22,528 nucleotides of DNA from a virus: IMG/VR virus record IMGVR_UViG_3300021349_000011, positions 1 to 22,528 of that record. The stretch is one strand, 5' to 3'. Both the position numbers and the translations under genes were made by a program. This document shows positions 13,288 through 21,364 of the stretch, in pieces; position 1 is the first letter of the stretch, and every line of letters begins with the position of its first letter. The notes beneath the pieces are model-generated. The model ran no database searches. It worked only from the letters and a program-made list of their open reading frames with translations, and was not told the DNA's origin.

Positions 13288-13404
13288 AGACGCGCTTTAT
13301 CGCGTCTCACATAAAACCGGAACCACGAATAGACACGAATAGACACGAATAGACACGAATAGACATAAATAGACACAAATAGACGCGATAAAGCGCGTCT
13401 CTAC
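13284..13404. repeat. Composite element: 24-bp perfect inverted repeats flanking a 10-bp tandem repeat
   Basis: The left arm (13284-13307) and right arm (13381-13404) are exact reverse complements, each with core AGACGCG-x-CGCGTCT. Between them, after a short spacer, about six copies of CACGAATAGA (13324-13380, the last two mutated) are tandemly arranged. The left arm provides the stop codon of the Mor gene. It looks like a small non-autonomous (MITE- or REP-like) unit. Confidence 0.9.
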
Positions 13405-13440
13405 CTGCGTTATGAACCCCTGCTAAATCCCCCCGTCCCC

Positions 13441-13458
13441 GCCAGTGTTTACACTGGC
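13441..13458. promoter_or_regulatory. 18-bp palindrome at the endolysin start
   Basis: GCCAGTGT-TT-ACACTGGC is a perfect palindrome ending 3 bp before the endolysin ATG, where a Shine-Dalgarno sequence would normally be. It could be a protein-binding dyad or an mRNA hairpin that hides the start. Confidence 0.6.
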
Positions 13459-13461
13459 ACC

Positions 13462-14025
13462 ATGAAAACACTAACCCCCCCCAATACTCCCGGCACCGCC
13501 TGGCTTAATCTTATCAAAACCTTTGAAGGCTTGAAGTTACGGGCGTATTTATGTCCGGCGGGCAAGCTGACCATTGGTTACGGCCATGTTATTGGTGCGC
13601 CGTTTGATTATAAATTTTTCAAGGCGTTTGACAGCCACAGCCTGCAAGCATGCATCGATGCCTGTCAACAGCACAGACGGTTAACGCCGGCAGCGGTTGC
13701 CGGTTTGTTTATCAATCCTGATCAGGCCGAGACCTTGTTGCGCAACGATAGCCAACAAGTCGCCGGGTTTATCAGTTCCCTTCATCCCGCGTTAACGCCC
13801 AACCAGTTTGATGCGCTGGTGAGTCTGGTTTTTAACATAGGCCAGGGCAATTATGCCGATTCAACCTTGCGCGCCAAGCTTAAGGCCGGTGATAAGGTCG
13901 GGGCTGCGGGTCAGTTTGAGCGCTGGGTGTTTGGCACGGTTGACGGTAAAAAGGTCAAACTGCCCGGTTTGGTGACCCGGCGCGCGGCGGAACGGGCCTT
14001 GTTTGAGACGCCATACCTGTCATGA
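13462..14025 (+). CDS. Endolysin, phage lysozyme (GH24) family
   Basis: 187 residues. The catalytic pattern E22-x8-C31-x5-T37 (FEGLKLRAYLCPAGKLTIGY, residues 21-40) is that of T4/P21-type muramidases, with Cys in place of Asp as in many phage members. FDALVSLVFNIGQGNYADST and the final RRAAERALFETPYL are also typical. There is no signal-arrest anchor at the N-terminus, so a holin should release it. The usual family length is about 150-165 residues, so a modest insertion (near residue 55-75) is present. The next start overlaps by ATGA. Confidence 0.93.
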   Translation: MKTLTPPNTPGTAWLNLIKTFEGLKLRAYLCPAGKLTIGYGHVIGAPFDYKFFKAFDSHSLQACIDACQQHRRLTPAAVAGLFINPDQAETLLRNDSQQVAGFISSLHPALTPNQFDALVSLVFNIGQGNYADSTLRAKLKAGDKVGAAGQFERWVFGTVDGKKVKLPGLVTRRAAERALFETPYLS

Positions 14026-14552
14026 GCCGGGTCGAATGGCTGGTTGATGGCCTTATAACTTCGGCGCTGTTAGGTGCCTCCCTGTTTTTTCTGGAGTTCT
14101 TTCTTGTTGGAGGCTCCCGAAAAAAAACCACCTGCTTGCGTAAGCCGTTGTTACGGTGCGAGGGCAGTTCATTAGTCTTTTTTGCAAATCCTTTTATTAT
14201 GAAAAAAATTAGTTCGTTAATTCCCTGGTTTGTTGTTTCCCTGGTTGCCTTGGCTATAACTGGTCTTAATGCCGCCATTGACGGCGCTATTGCCGTGGTT
14301 TCATCAGACCCCAGTGTATTGCAGGTAACGCCGCTGGGCGAAGGCAAGTTTCATGTTGACGTGGTGGGCGTAGGTTATGCCACCTTGACAGTGAGCGGTG
14401 ATGCCGATCTGGGTGACGGTATTAAGACGCTTAGCCAGGACTTTAACTTTGAAGTTTATGACGGTGCGACCGAAGCCGACCATTTTGAGTTGCAGATTAC
14501 CGAGTTGGCACCGGCCAAGGTTGTCCCGGTTGCTGTGGCTTCTGGCGCTTAA
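14022..14552 (+). CDS. Membrane-anchored protein with an Ig-like (BIG2-type) part, lysis region
   Basis: 176 residues from an ATG overlapping the endolysin stop. Residues 9-30 are a hydrophobic segment, then a basic stretch, and a second segment at 66-86 (LIPWFVVSLVALAITGL). After that, VSSDPSVLQVTPLGEGKFHV followed by VGYATLTVSGDADLG looks like a bacterial Ig-like strand pattern. An internal ATG (14199, MKKISSLIPW) begins a protein with a normal signal-like start, but lacks a ribosome binding site. The real product might therefore be residues 60-176 only, with 14022-14198 a separate tiny membrane gene fused in frame. Confidence 0.5.
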   Translation: MSRVEWLVDGLITSALLGASLFFLEFFLVGGSRKKTTCLRKPLLRCEGSSLVFFANPFIMKKISSLIPWFVVSLVALAITGLNAAIDGAIAVVSSDPSVLQVTPLGEGKFHVDVVGVGYATLTVSGDADLGDGIKTLSQDFNFEVYDGATEADHFELQITELAPAKVVPVAVASGA

Positions 14553-14566
14553 GGCTAAGACGCGAT

Positions 14567-14647
14567 GTAGAGACGCGCTTTATCGCGTCTTTATACCCTA
14601 CACGCCTTGAACCTTTCGCCCTTAGTCGCGATAAAGCGCGGCTCTAC
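14567..14647. repeat. Second palindrome pair flanking heptads
   Basis: A copy of the 24-bp palindrome (14567-14590) faces an inverted, slightly mutated copy (14624-14647). Heptad-like CCTTGAA/CCTTTCG units lie between (14603-14623). It has the same architecture as 13284-13404 with a different filling. The full gap 14553-14689 holds nothing else that I can identify. Confidence 0.8.
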
Positions 14648-14689
14648 AGCAATTTATTTTGACCTCATTGATTAAAGGCAGGTTTGGTG

Positions 14690-14824
14690 ATGATCAACTC
14701 AATTTCAAAAACCGCACTGTGGATCGTGTTTATAGGGTTTTTAATGATGGCCTCGCCGTTTATTTATTATGACGTGTGGAGGTCAAGGGGCGGGCAGTAC
14801 AAGGGCAAAAAATCAAGGGGCTAA
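14690..14824 (+). CDS. 44-residue single-span membrane protein
   Basis: The product starts MINSISKTALWIVFIGFLMM, has one hydrophobic segment (residues 9-27) and ends with a basic tail (RSRGGQYKGKKSRG). AGG upstream gives a modest ribosome binding site, and a GTG one codon earlier is also possible. It sits in the lysis region and could be a holin partner or spanin-like component, but it has no lipobox. Confidence 0.5.
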   Translation: MINSISKTALWIVFIGFLMMASPFIYYDVWRSRGGQYKGKKSRG

Positions 14825-14836
14825 GCAGGTGTGATT

Positions 14837-15091
14837 ATGACTAAAGATACACAATTAAAACAGCGGATTAAGCATTTGGTTACGCTGTGCAGCCAGGTGA
14901 GAACCTGTCTGGAGATTGCCGAAAGCGGGAAAAACAGCAGCGATGCCAAACAGACGCGCTTAATCGCGACGCTGCGCACAGACTTGTCAGCGTTTAGAGC
15001 CCAGGGCCGCGCGGCGGTGTTTGAACTGATGCTGTGCACTTCGCACCGCCGGTTTATGCAGTATTTACGGGAGCAGGGCGAGGCATGTTAA
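14837..15091 (+). CDS. Small helical protein of the lysis region
   Basis: 84 residues starting MTKDTQLKQRIKHLVTLCSQ and predominantly helical and charged. A decayed palindrome copy (14952-14971) is read as QTRLIATLR within it. AGCAGG upstream favours the ATG at 14837. Its last codons overlap the next start. No family is recognised. Confidence 0.6.
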   Translation: MTKDTQLKQRIKHLVTLCSQVRTCLEIAESGKNSSDAKQTRLIATLRTDLSAFRAQGRAAVFELMLCTSHRRFMQYLREQGEAC

Positions 15092-15231
15092 AGCGATTAT
15101 CTTTTATGGTTCCCTGGGTTATCAGTCTTTTTTACGGGACGGTCATGGGGGAAATTACCGGCAGTTTACTGATCGGGGGGGTAATGGGGCTGTTGACCCT
15201 GTTGGCGTTGCTGTTTGTTGGAGGGCTTTAA
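15085..15231 (+). CDS. Small membrane protein, possible holin component
   Basis: 48 residues: MLKRLSFMVPWVISLFYGTV followed by a second span GSLLIGGVMGLLTLLALLFVG. Two transmembrane segments, a basic start and placement directly before a 3-TM holin suggest a holin or antiholin role. That is an inference from context. Confidence 0.6.
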   Translation: MLKRLSFMVPWVISLFYGTVMGEITGSLLIGGVMGLLTLLALLFVGGL

Positions 15232-15232
15232 G

Positions 15233-15646
15233 ATGATGGGAATAGATGATGCCGTGGCGGCAGGCTGTACGCTGGTTGATACGGTGGTCAAGCGGATTTG
15301 GCCGGATGCCACGGCAGTGGAAAAGGACAAGCTGGCGCAGTTGACCTTGCAGTTGCAGGCCGAATGGACCAACCAGCTGGCACAGCTGGAGGTAAACAAG
15401 GTGGAGGCGGCCTCGTCGTCCTTATTGGTGGCAGGCTGGCGGCCGATGGTGGGCTGGGTGTGTGCGGCCGGTTTGGCTTACGCGGCCATACTGGAACCGG
15501 TCGCCCGGTTTGTGGCGACGGTGGGCTTTGCCTACCTGGGGGTATTCCCGGTTATTGATACGGGCATCACCCTGCAAATCTTGATGGCCTTGTTGGGCCT
15601 GGGCGGGATGCGCACCTTTGAGAAAGTTAAGGGCGTTAACCGGTAG
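15233..15646 (+). CDS. Holin of the 3TM type
   Basis: 137 residues. The N-terminal half is an amphipathic cytosolic region (DKLAQLTLQLQAEWTNQLAQ). Then comes the family signature SSSLLVAGWRPMVGWVCAAG, with hydrophobic segments at about 66-88, 95-115 and 118-130, ending GLGGMRTFEKVKGV. This is the usual layout of 3TM holins, which open the inner membrane for the endolysin. GGAGGG precedes the ATG. Confidence 0.85.
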   Translation: MMGIDDAVAAGCTLVDTVVKRIWPDATAVEKDKLAQLTLQLQAEWTNQLAQLEVNKVEAASSSLLVAGWRPMVGWVCAAGLAYAAILEPVARFVATVGFAYLGVFPVIDTGITLQILMALLGLGGMRTFEKVKGVNR

Positions 15647-15655
15647 GAGGAGAGG

Positions 15656-16045
15656 ATGACCGTTACCGTGGATATTTGGCAGTTGCTGGGGGTGGCCAGT
15701 GCCTTGCTGGGCATGATGGTATCGCTGACGGTAACGGCAGGGAAGGCCTTGGTCGGGCAGTTTGAAAAGCGTCTGGATGAAAAGTTTTCGACGCTGGACG
15801 CCTGCAGGCTGGCCGAACAAAAACACTGGGACAACCAGTTTTCGGCCCTGGAACAGGCCGCCGCTGAAGAAGCCAAGGGCTGGCAGCGGCTGGAGCGGGA
15901 CATTATGCAGCTGAAAGCGGACTTGCCGGTTAACTATGTGCGCCGTGACGATTATATCCGCAACCAAAGTGTAATAGAGGCCAAGATAGACGGGCTGGCC
16001 GTCCGGATTGAAAACGCGTTTTTAAAAGGACTCAAACATGACTGA
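15656..16045 (+). CDS. DUF2730 / Mu gp25-like protein
   Basis: 129 residues: one N-terminal membrane span (VDIWQLLGVASALLGMMVSL) and a long helical coiled-coil-like region (EKRLDEKFSTLDACRLAEQK; AKGWQRLERDIMQLKADLPV; YVRRDDYIRNQSVIEAKID). This is the form of the gp25 (DUF2730) family, which in Mu-like phages precedes gp26 and gp27. A strong GGAGGAG site is present. It overlaps the next gene by 8 bp. Confidence 0.8.
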   Translation: MTVTVDIWQLLGVASALLGMMVSLTVTAGKALVGQFEKRLDEKFSTLDACRLAEQKHWDNQFSALEQAAAEEAKGWQRLERDIMQLKADLPVNYVRRDDYIRNQSVIEAKIDGLAVRIENAFLKGLKHD

Positions 16046-16349
16046 CATGGCCAAGATACGCCGCGAGAATATCCGCTGGCAAATTTTGCTGACCCTGAAT
16101 AATGCCCGGCCGATAGGCGCTTATGAGCGTATTGTCTGGTCGGTGATTCAGGCCGAATACCCGGATGCCACCCAAAACGAGATCCGCCGCGAGTGTGAAT
16201 ATTTGCACGGCCGCGATCTGATCCATATCGACAAGCGCCCGGATGGCCGCTGGTTTGTCGAATTGGCCCGTTATGGCGTGGATATTGTCGAATATACCGT
16301 GATGATAGAACCCGGCATTGCCCGTCCGGAGAAATATTTCGATGTCTAG
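16038..16349 (+). CDS. Mu gp26-like small protein, winged-helix form
   Basis: 103 residues: RRENIRWQILLTLNNARPIG, then an HTH-like VIQAEYPDATQNEIRRECEY and a wing (LIHIDKRPDGRWFVELARYG). It fits the gp26-type gene between gp25 and gp27 in transposable phages. DNA binding is inferred from the winged-helix pattern only. AAGGA precedes the ATG. Confidence 0.75.
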   Translation: MTDMAKIRRENIRWQILLTLNNARPIGAYERIVWSVIQAEYPDATQNEIRRECEYLHGRDLIHIDKRPDGRWFVELARYGVDIVEYTVMIEPGIARPEKYFDV

Positions 16350-16893
16350 TCCGGCGCAGGTGGAGGGCTGGAGCCCTGAGGCCCGGGCGGCGTTTGAGCG
16401 CGAATTGATACGGCGCAACTTTGCCGATTATGACGGTCTGGCGGTGTGGCTGGCAGAAAACGGCTTTGAACTGTCGCGCAGTGCGGCCTGGCGGCACGCC
16501 TCCAAGCTCAAGCGCCGGATTCAGGCGGTGCGCAACAGCACCGAAGCGGCACGGATGATTGCCGAGGCGGCACCGGATGATTCGGACTTGCGGTCGGCAG
16601 CGGTTATCAGCCTGGTGCAGTCGGAACTGTTTGACGTGATGGTCTGTTTGCAGGATCTGGACGAGGCCGATCCCGCCGAGCGGGTGAAGTTGTTGAAGGA
16701 AGCATCAAGGTCGGTGCTGGATATGGCCCGCGCCAGTACCCTGCAAAAGGAATGGCAGTTGAAACATACCGCACGGATCCGGCAGGAAGCCCTGGCGGAA
16801 GCGGCGGCGCTGGTGAGTGGCGCGGCCAAGGCGGAAGGCGTCTCGGAACAAGGCATAGGCCGTATCCGGGAAGCCCTGGGGATGGTGGTCTAA
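16342..16893 (+). CDS. DUF3486 / Mu gp27-like protein, likely small terminase
   Basis: 183 residues starting MSSPAQVEGWSPEARAAFER. The HTH-like part (NFADYDGLAVWLAENGFELS, RSAAWRHASKLKRR, residues 26-60) and the helical remainder match DUF3486. It sits before the large terminase and is thought to recognise phage DNA for headful packaging. It overlaps both neighbours (8 bp upstream, 3 bp downstream). Confidence 0.88.
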   Translation: MSSPAQVEGWSPEARAAFERELIRRNFADYDGLAVWLAENGFELSRSAAWRHASKLKRRIQAVRNSTEAARMIAEAAPDDSDLRSAAVISLVQSELFDVMVCLQDLDEADPAERVKLLKEASRSVLDMARASTLQKEWQLKHTARIRQEALAEAAALVSGAAKAEGVSEQGIGRIREALGMVV

Positions 16894-18317
16894 TGCCTGC
16901 CAGGGTGATTCCTGCCAATCCCGGCGCGATCTTCCTGCCCTTTCAGGAACGCTGGATAAAAGATAATTCACGGTTGAAGCTGATGGAGAAATCCCGGCAA
17001 ATCGGGGTGAGCTGGTCAACGGCTTATGCGGCTGACGAGCGCACCGCACAGGCCGGCAACAAATGGGATCAATGGGTATCGAGCCGGGATGACCTGCAAG
17101 CCCGGCTGTTTATTGAGGACTGCAAGTTGTGGGCGCAAATCCTGCAAATTGCCGCCAATGACTTGGGTGAGAAAGTCATTGATGAAAAGACCAAACTAAC
17201 CGCCTATGTGCTGGAGTTTGCCAGCGGCAAGCGTATTCACTCGATGTCCAGCAATCCCGATGCCCAAGCGGGCAAGCGTGGCGGACGCGTACTGGATGAG
17301 TTTGCCTTGCATCCCGACCCGCGCAAATTATGGAGTATTGCTTATCCGGGTATTACCTGGGGCGGCTCCATGGAGTTGATCTCGACGCACCGGGGCAGTC
17401 ATAACTTTTTTAACGGCTTGATTCGGGAAGTGCGCGAGCATGGCAACCCGAAAAACATCAGCCTGCACCGGGTGACCCTGCAAGATGCCCTGGATCAGGG
17501 TTTTTTGTACAAGCTGCAAAAAGCCTTGCCGCCTGAGCATGAAGTGCAAGTCATGGATGAGGCGGCTTATTATGACTTTATCAAGGCCGGTTGTGCCGAT
17601 GAAGAAAGTTTCCAGCAAGAATATATGTGCGATCCGGCCGACGATGACACGGCCTTTTTGGAATATGAACTGATTGCCCGCTGCGAGTATGGCAGTGACG
17701 AGGAGTGGGAGCCGGATCTGGAAGCCTGCAAAAAAAACGGGGCCAGGCTGTATGCCGGTCTGGATATTGGCCGCAAGAAAGATTTAACGGTGCTGTGGGT
17801 GTTTGAAGCACTGGGCGACGTACTCTATACCCGCAAGATTATTGAGTTAAAAGCCATGTCCAAGCCGGATCAGGAGAAAATATTGTGGCCGGTAATGGCC
17901 TTGATGGAGCGCACCTGTATTGACAACACCGGCCTGGGGATTGGCTGGACCGATGACGCCATTGCCAAATTTGGCAGTTACCGGGTCGAGGGCGTGACCT
18001 TTACCGGCCGGGTTAAGGAAGAGCTGGCCTATCCGGTACGCGGCGGTATGGAAGACAGGACGCTGCGGATTCCCTACAGGCCGGAAATCCGCGCGGACTT
18101 GCGGGCGGTCACCAAGGTGACTACCCCTTCGGGCAATATCCGGTTTACCGCCGAGCGCTCTGAAAACGGCCATGCCGACCGCTTCTGGGCACTGGCCCTG
18201 GGGGTCCATGCCGCCTCGGTGCCTGCCCGGCTTATTGAATATAACCCCATGCCCGGTAAAGATGAACGTTACTGGGATGAAGATGATGCCGGCCTGAGCC
18301 GCAAAGGAGCCTGGTAA
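16893..18317 (+). CDS. Large terminase subunit (Mu gp28-like)
   Basis: 474 residues. ATPase motifs: an atypical Walker A SRQIGVSW (residues 34-41), as in the gp28 family, and Walker B RVLDEF (132-137). Nuclease half: LYAGLDIGRKKDLTVLW with D291, and TCIDNTGLGIGWTDDA with D344. The enzyme cuts and pumps DNA into the procapsid. The start at 16893 overlaps the gp27 stop (TAATG). An upstream in-frame extension would read through gp27 and has Gly/Arg-rich nonsense composition. Confidence 0.92.
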   Translation: MPARVIPANPGAIFLPFQERWIKDNSRLKLMEKSRQIGVSWSTAYAADERTAQAGNKWDQWVSSRDDLQARLFIEDCKLWAQILQIAANDLGEKVIDEKTKLTAYVLEFASGKRIHSMSSNPDAQAGKRGGRVLDEFALHPDPRKLWSIAYPGITWGGSMELISTHRGSHNFFNGLIREVREHGNPKNISLHRVTLQDALDQGFLYKLQKALPPEHEVQVMDEAAYYDFIKAGCADEESFQQEYMCDPADDDTAFLEYELIARCEYGSDEEWEPDLEACKKNGARLYAGLDIGRKKDLTVLWVFEALGDVLYTRKIIELKAMSKPDQEKILWPVMALMERTCIDNTGLGIGWTDDAIAKFGSYRVEGVTFTGRVKEELAYPVRGGMEDRTLRIPYRPEIRADLRAVTKVTTPSGNIRFTAERSENGHADRFWALALGVHAASVPARLIEYNPMPGKDERYWDEDDAGLSRKGAW

Positions 18318-19930
18318 TGAGTTTTATGGATTGGTTTACGAACAAAGTGACCCCGGCGCTGGTCGCCGTGCAGCAAACGTCGCTGCCGCAGGCCGCGTCT
18401 CTGCACCGCGAATTTGAGGCACACCCCTCCAAAAACCTGACGCCGGTACGCCTGGCCACTATTCTGCGCCAGGCCGAAGAGGGCAATATGATAGCTCAGG
18501 CCGAGCTGTTTATGGATATGGAAGACAAAGATGCGCATATTGTCGCCGAGATGGGCAAGCGCAAGATGGCGGTCAAAAAACTGGACTGGCATCTGGAACC
18601 CCCGCGCGAGGCCACCGCTACCGAAAAAAAGGCCACCAGGCTGCTGGAGGGCCTGATCCGTGACGAGCTGGATGCCGGAGCCGTGCGGATGGCGATGCTG
18701 GATGCCATCGGCCACGGTTATGCCTGTCTGGAATTGGACTGGGGACAAACGACCGGCAACCAGAGCGGCTTGTGGATCCCCAGGCAGATTATACAGCGGC
18801 CGCCGTCGTGGTTTACCTGTCCTTTAGCTGACCGTAACACCCTGCATTTACGGGACATAAGCGGTGCCTGTGGCGTGCCTTTACAGCCGTTTGGCTGGAT
18901 TCCCCATATTCACCGCTCCACTTCCGGCTATTTGGCCCGTACCGGTTTATACCGGGTGCTGGCGTGGCCGTATCTGTACAAGAATTATTCGGTGCGGGAT
19001 ATGGCGGAGTTTTTGGAGATTTACGGCTTGCCGATCCGGGTGGGCAAGTATCCGCCGGGCGCGTCGGATGCCGAAAAACGCGCGCTGATGAATACGGTGT
19101 TGAGTATCGGCCATAATGCCGCCGGGATTATTCCCGATTCGATGCAGCTGGAATTGCAACAGGTGATGGCAACCGGCAGCGCCGAGGCCTTTAAGGTGAT
19201 GATTGACTGGTGTGAAGCCAGTCAAAGCAAGGCGATTTTGGGCGGCACCTTGACCAGTTCGACCGGGGCCAACGGCAACCGCAGTCTGGGCGATGTCCAT
19301 AATGAAGTGCGGCTGGACATCCGGGATGATGACGCCCGGCAGGTCGATCAAAGCTTAAGCACTTATTTGCTGTACCCGATCGCCATGCTGAACGGCCTGT
19401 TTGCCGGACACCGCTGTCCGGCGTGGGTGAGCGATACCCAAGAGCCGGAGGATTTGGCCCTGTTTGCCGATGCCCTGCCCAAACTGGCCGCCGCCGGTGC
19501 CAGGATACCGGTCAGTTATGTGAATTTAAAGCTGAAGATACCGGAACCGGAAGACGGCGAGGCGGTGTTGGGTGTACCCGCGCCTGTGCCTGGTGTGCCG
19601 GGGAATAGTGCAGACGCGATAAACAGCGGTAATGCAGACGCGATAAATCGCGTCTTGGCGTTGGCGGCAGAAGTACCGGTCACGGATATCGACAACTCGC
19701 CGGTTACGGCACAGGCCGGTTTATTGGCAACAGCGGCCGCACCGGTGCTTAAGGACTGGATAGACATAGTGCGTGCCAAGCTGGACAGCGCTGACAGTCT
19801 GGACAGTTTACAGGCTGATTTGTTGAACAGTTACGGCGATCTGGACAGCACTGAACTGGTGAAGGTGATGGCGCTGGCGTTTGCAGCCGCTGATTTGTCG
19901 GGCCGGTATGATGTTTTAAAAGCAGGGTAA
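18317..19930 (+). CDS. Portal protein (Mu gp29-like, DUF935)
   Basis: 537 residues with the DUF935 pattern: LTPVRLATILRQAEEGNMIA, AQAELFMDMEDKDAHIVAEM, GKRKMAVKKLDWHLEPP, then YKNYSVRDMAEFLEIYGLPI and ILGGTLTSSTGANGNRSLGD. Twelve copies form the portal ring through which DNA enters. AAGGAG precedes the ATG, and it overlaps gp28 by one base. A dispersed palindrome copy is translated in the C-terminal part (ADAINSGNADAINRVLAL, near residues 431-450), likely an exposed loop. Confidence 0.92.
   Translation: MSFMDWFTNKVTPALVAVQQTSLPQAASLHREFEAHPSKNLTPVRLATILRQAEEGNMIAQAELFMDMEDKDAHIVAEMGKRKMAVKKLDWHLEPPREATATEKKATRLLEGLIRDELDAGAVRMAMLDAIGHGYACLELDWGQTTGNQSGLWIPRQIIQRPPSWFTCPLADRNTLHLRDISGACGVPLQPFGWIPHIHRSTSGYLARTGLYRVLAWPYLYKNYSVRDMAEFLEIYGLPIRVGKYPPGASDAEKRALMNTVLSIGHNAAGIIPDSMQLELQQVMATGSAEAFKVMIDWCEASQSKAILGGTLTSSTGANGNRSLGDVHNEVRLDIRDDDARQVDQSLSTYLLYPIAMLNGLFAGHRCPAWVSDTQEPEDLALFADALPKLAAAGARIPVSYVNLKLKIPEPEDGEAVLGVPAPVPGVPGNSADAINSGNADAINRVLALAAEVPVTDIDNSPVTAQAGLLATAAAPVLKDWIDIVRAKLDSADSLDSLQADLLNSYGDLDSTELVKVMALAFAAADLSGRYDVLKAG
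19612..19655. repeat. Dispersed palindrome inside the portal gene
   Basis: A half copy AGACGCGATAAA (19612-19623) and a full palindrome AGACGCGATAAATCGCGTCT (19636-19655) are read in frame as DAIN-x-x-x-ADAINRVL. This shows insertion of the repeat into coding sequence without a frameshift. Confidence 0.85.
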
Positions 19931-19935
19931 AGGGT

Positions 19936-19972
19936 CTTAACCTTGAACCTTGAACCTTTAACCTTTAACCTG
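19936..19972 (+). repeat. Heptad repeats in front of the MuF gene
   Basis: Four AACCTTG/AACCTTT units fill the gap between the portal and MuF genes. They replace any recognisable ribosome binding site for the ATG at 19981. Confidence 0.85.
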
Positions 19973-19980
19973 CCTTTATT

Positions 19981-21252
19981 ATGCCGTTAAATCTATCCCC
20001 TACACAGCTGGCATTTAACGCACGCGGCGACGGCACGTTTAACCAGCCGTTTGAGGAGCAGGTCGCCTTTTTAAAGCAAAAGCTGAACCTGCCGACGGCG
20101 CACTGGGATGACATTTTAACCGGTGCGCATGACCGGGCGTTTATGGTCGCGGGTGCGATGAAGGCCGATTTGTTGGCGGATATTCATGCGGAGGTTATTA
20201 AGAATGCAGCTGCTGGCCAGTCGATAGGCGCGTTTAAAAAAGCATTTGAGGCCCTCGTCAAGAAGCACGGCTGGGAAGGCTGGACGGGCAGCGATACCGA
20301 AGCGGGGCGGGACTGGCGGGCGCGGGTGATTTACAACACCAATATGCGGGCCGGTTATGCCGCCGGGCGGTATGCGCAATTGACCGACCCCGAGTTGTTG
20401 CAGTCACGGCCGTACTGGAAGTATATCCACAATGACACGGTGGCGCACCCCCGGCCGTTACATCAAAGCTGGAACGGTACGGTGCTGAAGTACGACGACC
20501 CGTTTTGGGACAGCCACTATCCGCCGAACGGCTTTGGTTGCCGGTGTCGAATAGCGGCGGTTAGGCCGACTGAGTATAAAGGCCATCCGGCACCGGATGA
20601 CGGAACGTATGAGAAAACCGACCGGAATGGCGTGGTGCATACCTTGCCCAAGGGCGTGGATTACGGGTGGGACTATAAGCCGGGGGCTTCGGTTGCCAAG
20701 TCTTTCAAGAGCCTGATTGATGACAAGCTGATCCGCTTGCCTGCGCCGGTGGGTGCGGCGATGATGGAAGCGCTTAAGCCAATCATGGCAATGGAAATGC
20801 AAGCGCAATGGATAGGTACGCTGAATACTTGGCTGGCTACTGAGCAAGTTGGGCGGGTCGCTATCGTTGGCGCTATTGATACTCCGACTCTTAATTGGCT
20901 AGATGAAAACAAAAAAATAGCCCCAAAAACTGCTGAAATAGCTATCCGCGAAGGTCTGATAAAAGGAACCAAGCAGACTAGGCATGAAAAAAAAACAAGT
21001 GATGCACTGAGTGAAATGGAATGGCAACAATTGCCGGAGATTGTAAGTAACCCGGATCAGATTTTATTTGATACCCGAAGCGGTTACGTTATCTATGTAC
21101 TTAAAACAAATAATCCGGCGATTAAGTTATCGGTAAAATTTGATTATGCCAAAAAAGGGGTTAAGACCAATATGATTGTCTCGGCTTTTAAGCAGTCTGT
21201 CAGTACTATAGCGGAGATGATAAAGGGAAAGGTTTATGAGCGGATTAAATGA
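19981..21252 (+). CDS. MuF-like head morphogenesis protein with C-terminal nuclease/toxin-like domain
   Basis: 423 residues. Residues 1-225 are the MuF part: VIYNTNMRAGYAAGRYAQL, YIHNDTVAHPRPLHQSWNGT (H150 onward) and PPNGFGCRCRIAAV with C187 and C189. Residues about 280-423 differ: LPEIVSNPDQILFDTRSGYV (from 351), IYVLKTNNPAIKLSVKFDYA and KTNMIVSAFK. This pattern fits the BECR-fold (PBECR2-like) nuclease domains attached to MuF proteins of many phages. The DNA becomes AT-rich from about 20860, supporting a separately acquired C-terminus. MuF is packed in the virion, so the domain could enter the new host. No clear ribosome binding site is visible. Confidence 0.82.
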   Translation: MPLNLSPTQLAFNARGDGTFNQPFEEQVAFLKQKLNLPTAHWDDILTGAHDRAFMVAGAMKADLLADIHAEVIKNAAAGQSIGAFKKAFEALVKKHGWEGWTGSDTEAGRDWRARVIYNTNMRAGYAAGRYAQLTDPELLQSRPYWKYIHNDTVAHPRPLHQSWNGTVLKYDDPFWDSHYPPNGFGCRCRIAAVRPTEYKGHPAPDDGTYEKTDRNGVVHTLPKGVDYGWDYKPGASVAKSFKSLIDDKLIRLPAPVGAAMMEALKPIMAMEMQAQWIGTLNTWLATEQVGRVAIVGAIDTPTLNWLDENKKIAPKTAEIAIREGLIKGTKQTRHEKKTSDALSEMEWQQLPEIVSNPDQILFDTRSGYVIYVLKTNNPAIKLSVKFDYAKKGVKTNMIVSAFKQSVSTIAEMIKGKVYERIK

Positions 21253-21364
21253 GGGTGGGAGGACGGCAGACCCTCCATTCAAGATTATTCATCAGGACTC
21301 GTGGAAGCCGATTTTCCGCGACTCACCCTCAGCTTTTAATTATAGATCAAACAATAACCGATGA
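21236..21364 (+). CDS. 42-residue protein overlapping the MuF 3' end
   Basis: The frame starts at 21236 behind GGGAAAGG, 17 bp before the end of the MuF gene, and reads MSGLNEGGRTADPPFKIIHQ, then DSWKPIFRDSPSAFNYRSNN and NR. Its TGA overlaps the next ATG (ATGA, 21361-21364). I recognise no family. The tight coupling to the toxin-like MuF tail makes it a candidate immunity or accessory peptide. Confidence 0.5.
   Translation: MSGLNEGGRTADPPFKIIHQDSWKPIFRDSPSAFNYRSNNNR

Noticed and set aside
13324-13380. Short regular repeats that could be mistaken for a CRISPR array
   Set aside because: The units are 10 bp long with no spacers, and no cas genes are nearby. It is a simple tandem repeat.
15422-15967. 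Minus-strand 181-codon frame opposite the holin and gp25 genes
   Set aside because: Composition is atypical and the opposite strand carries two well-supported phage genes.
16752-16892. N-terminal extension of the large terminase
   Set aside because: It overlaps gp27 entirely and reads as Gly/Arg-rich filler. The start at 16893 is coupled to the gp27 stop and agrees with the family length.
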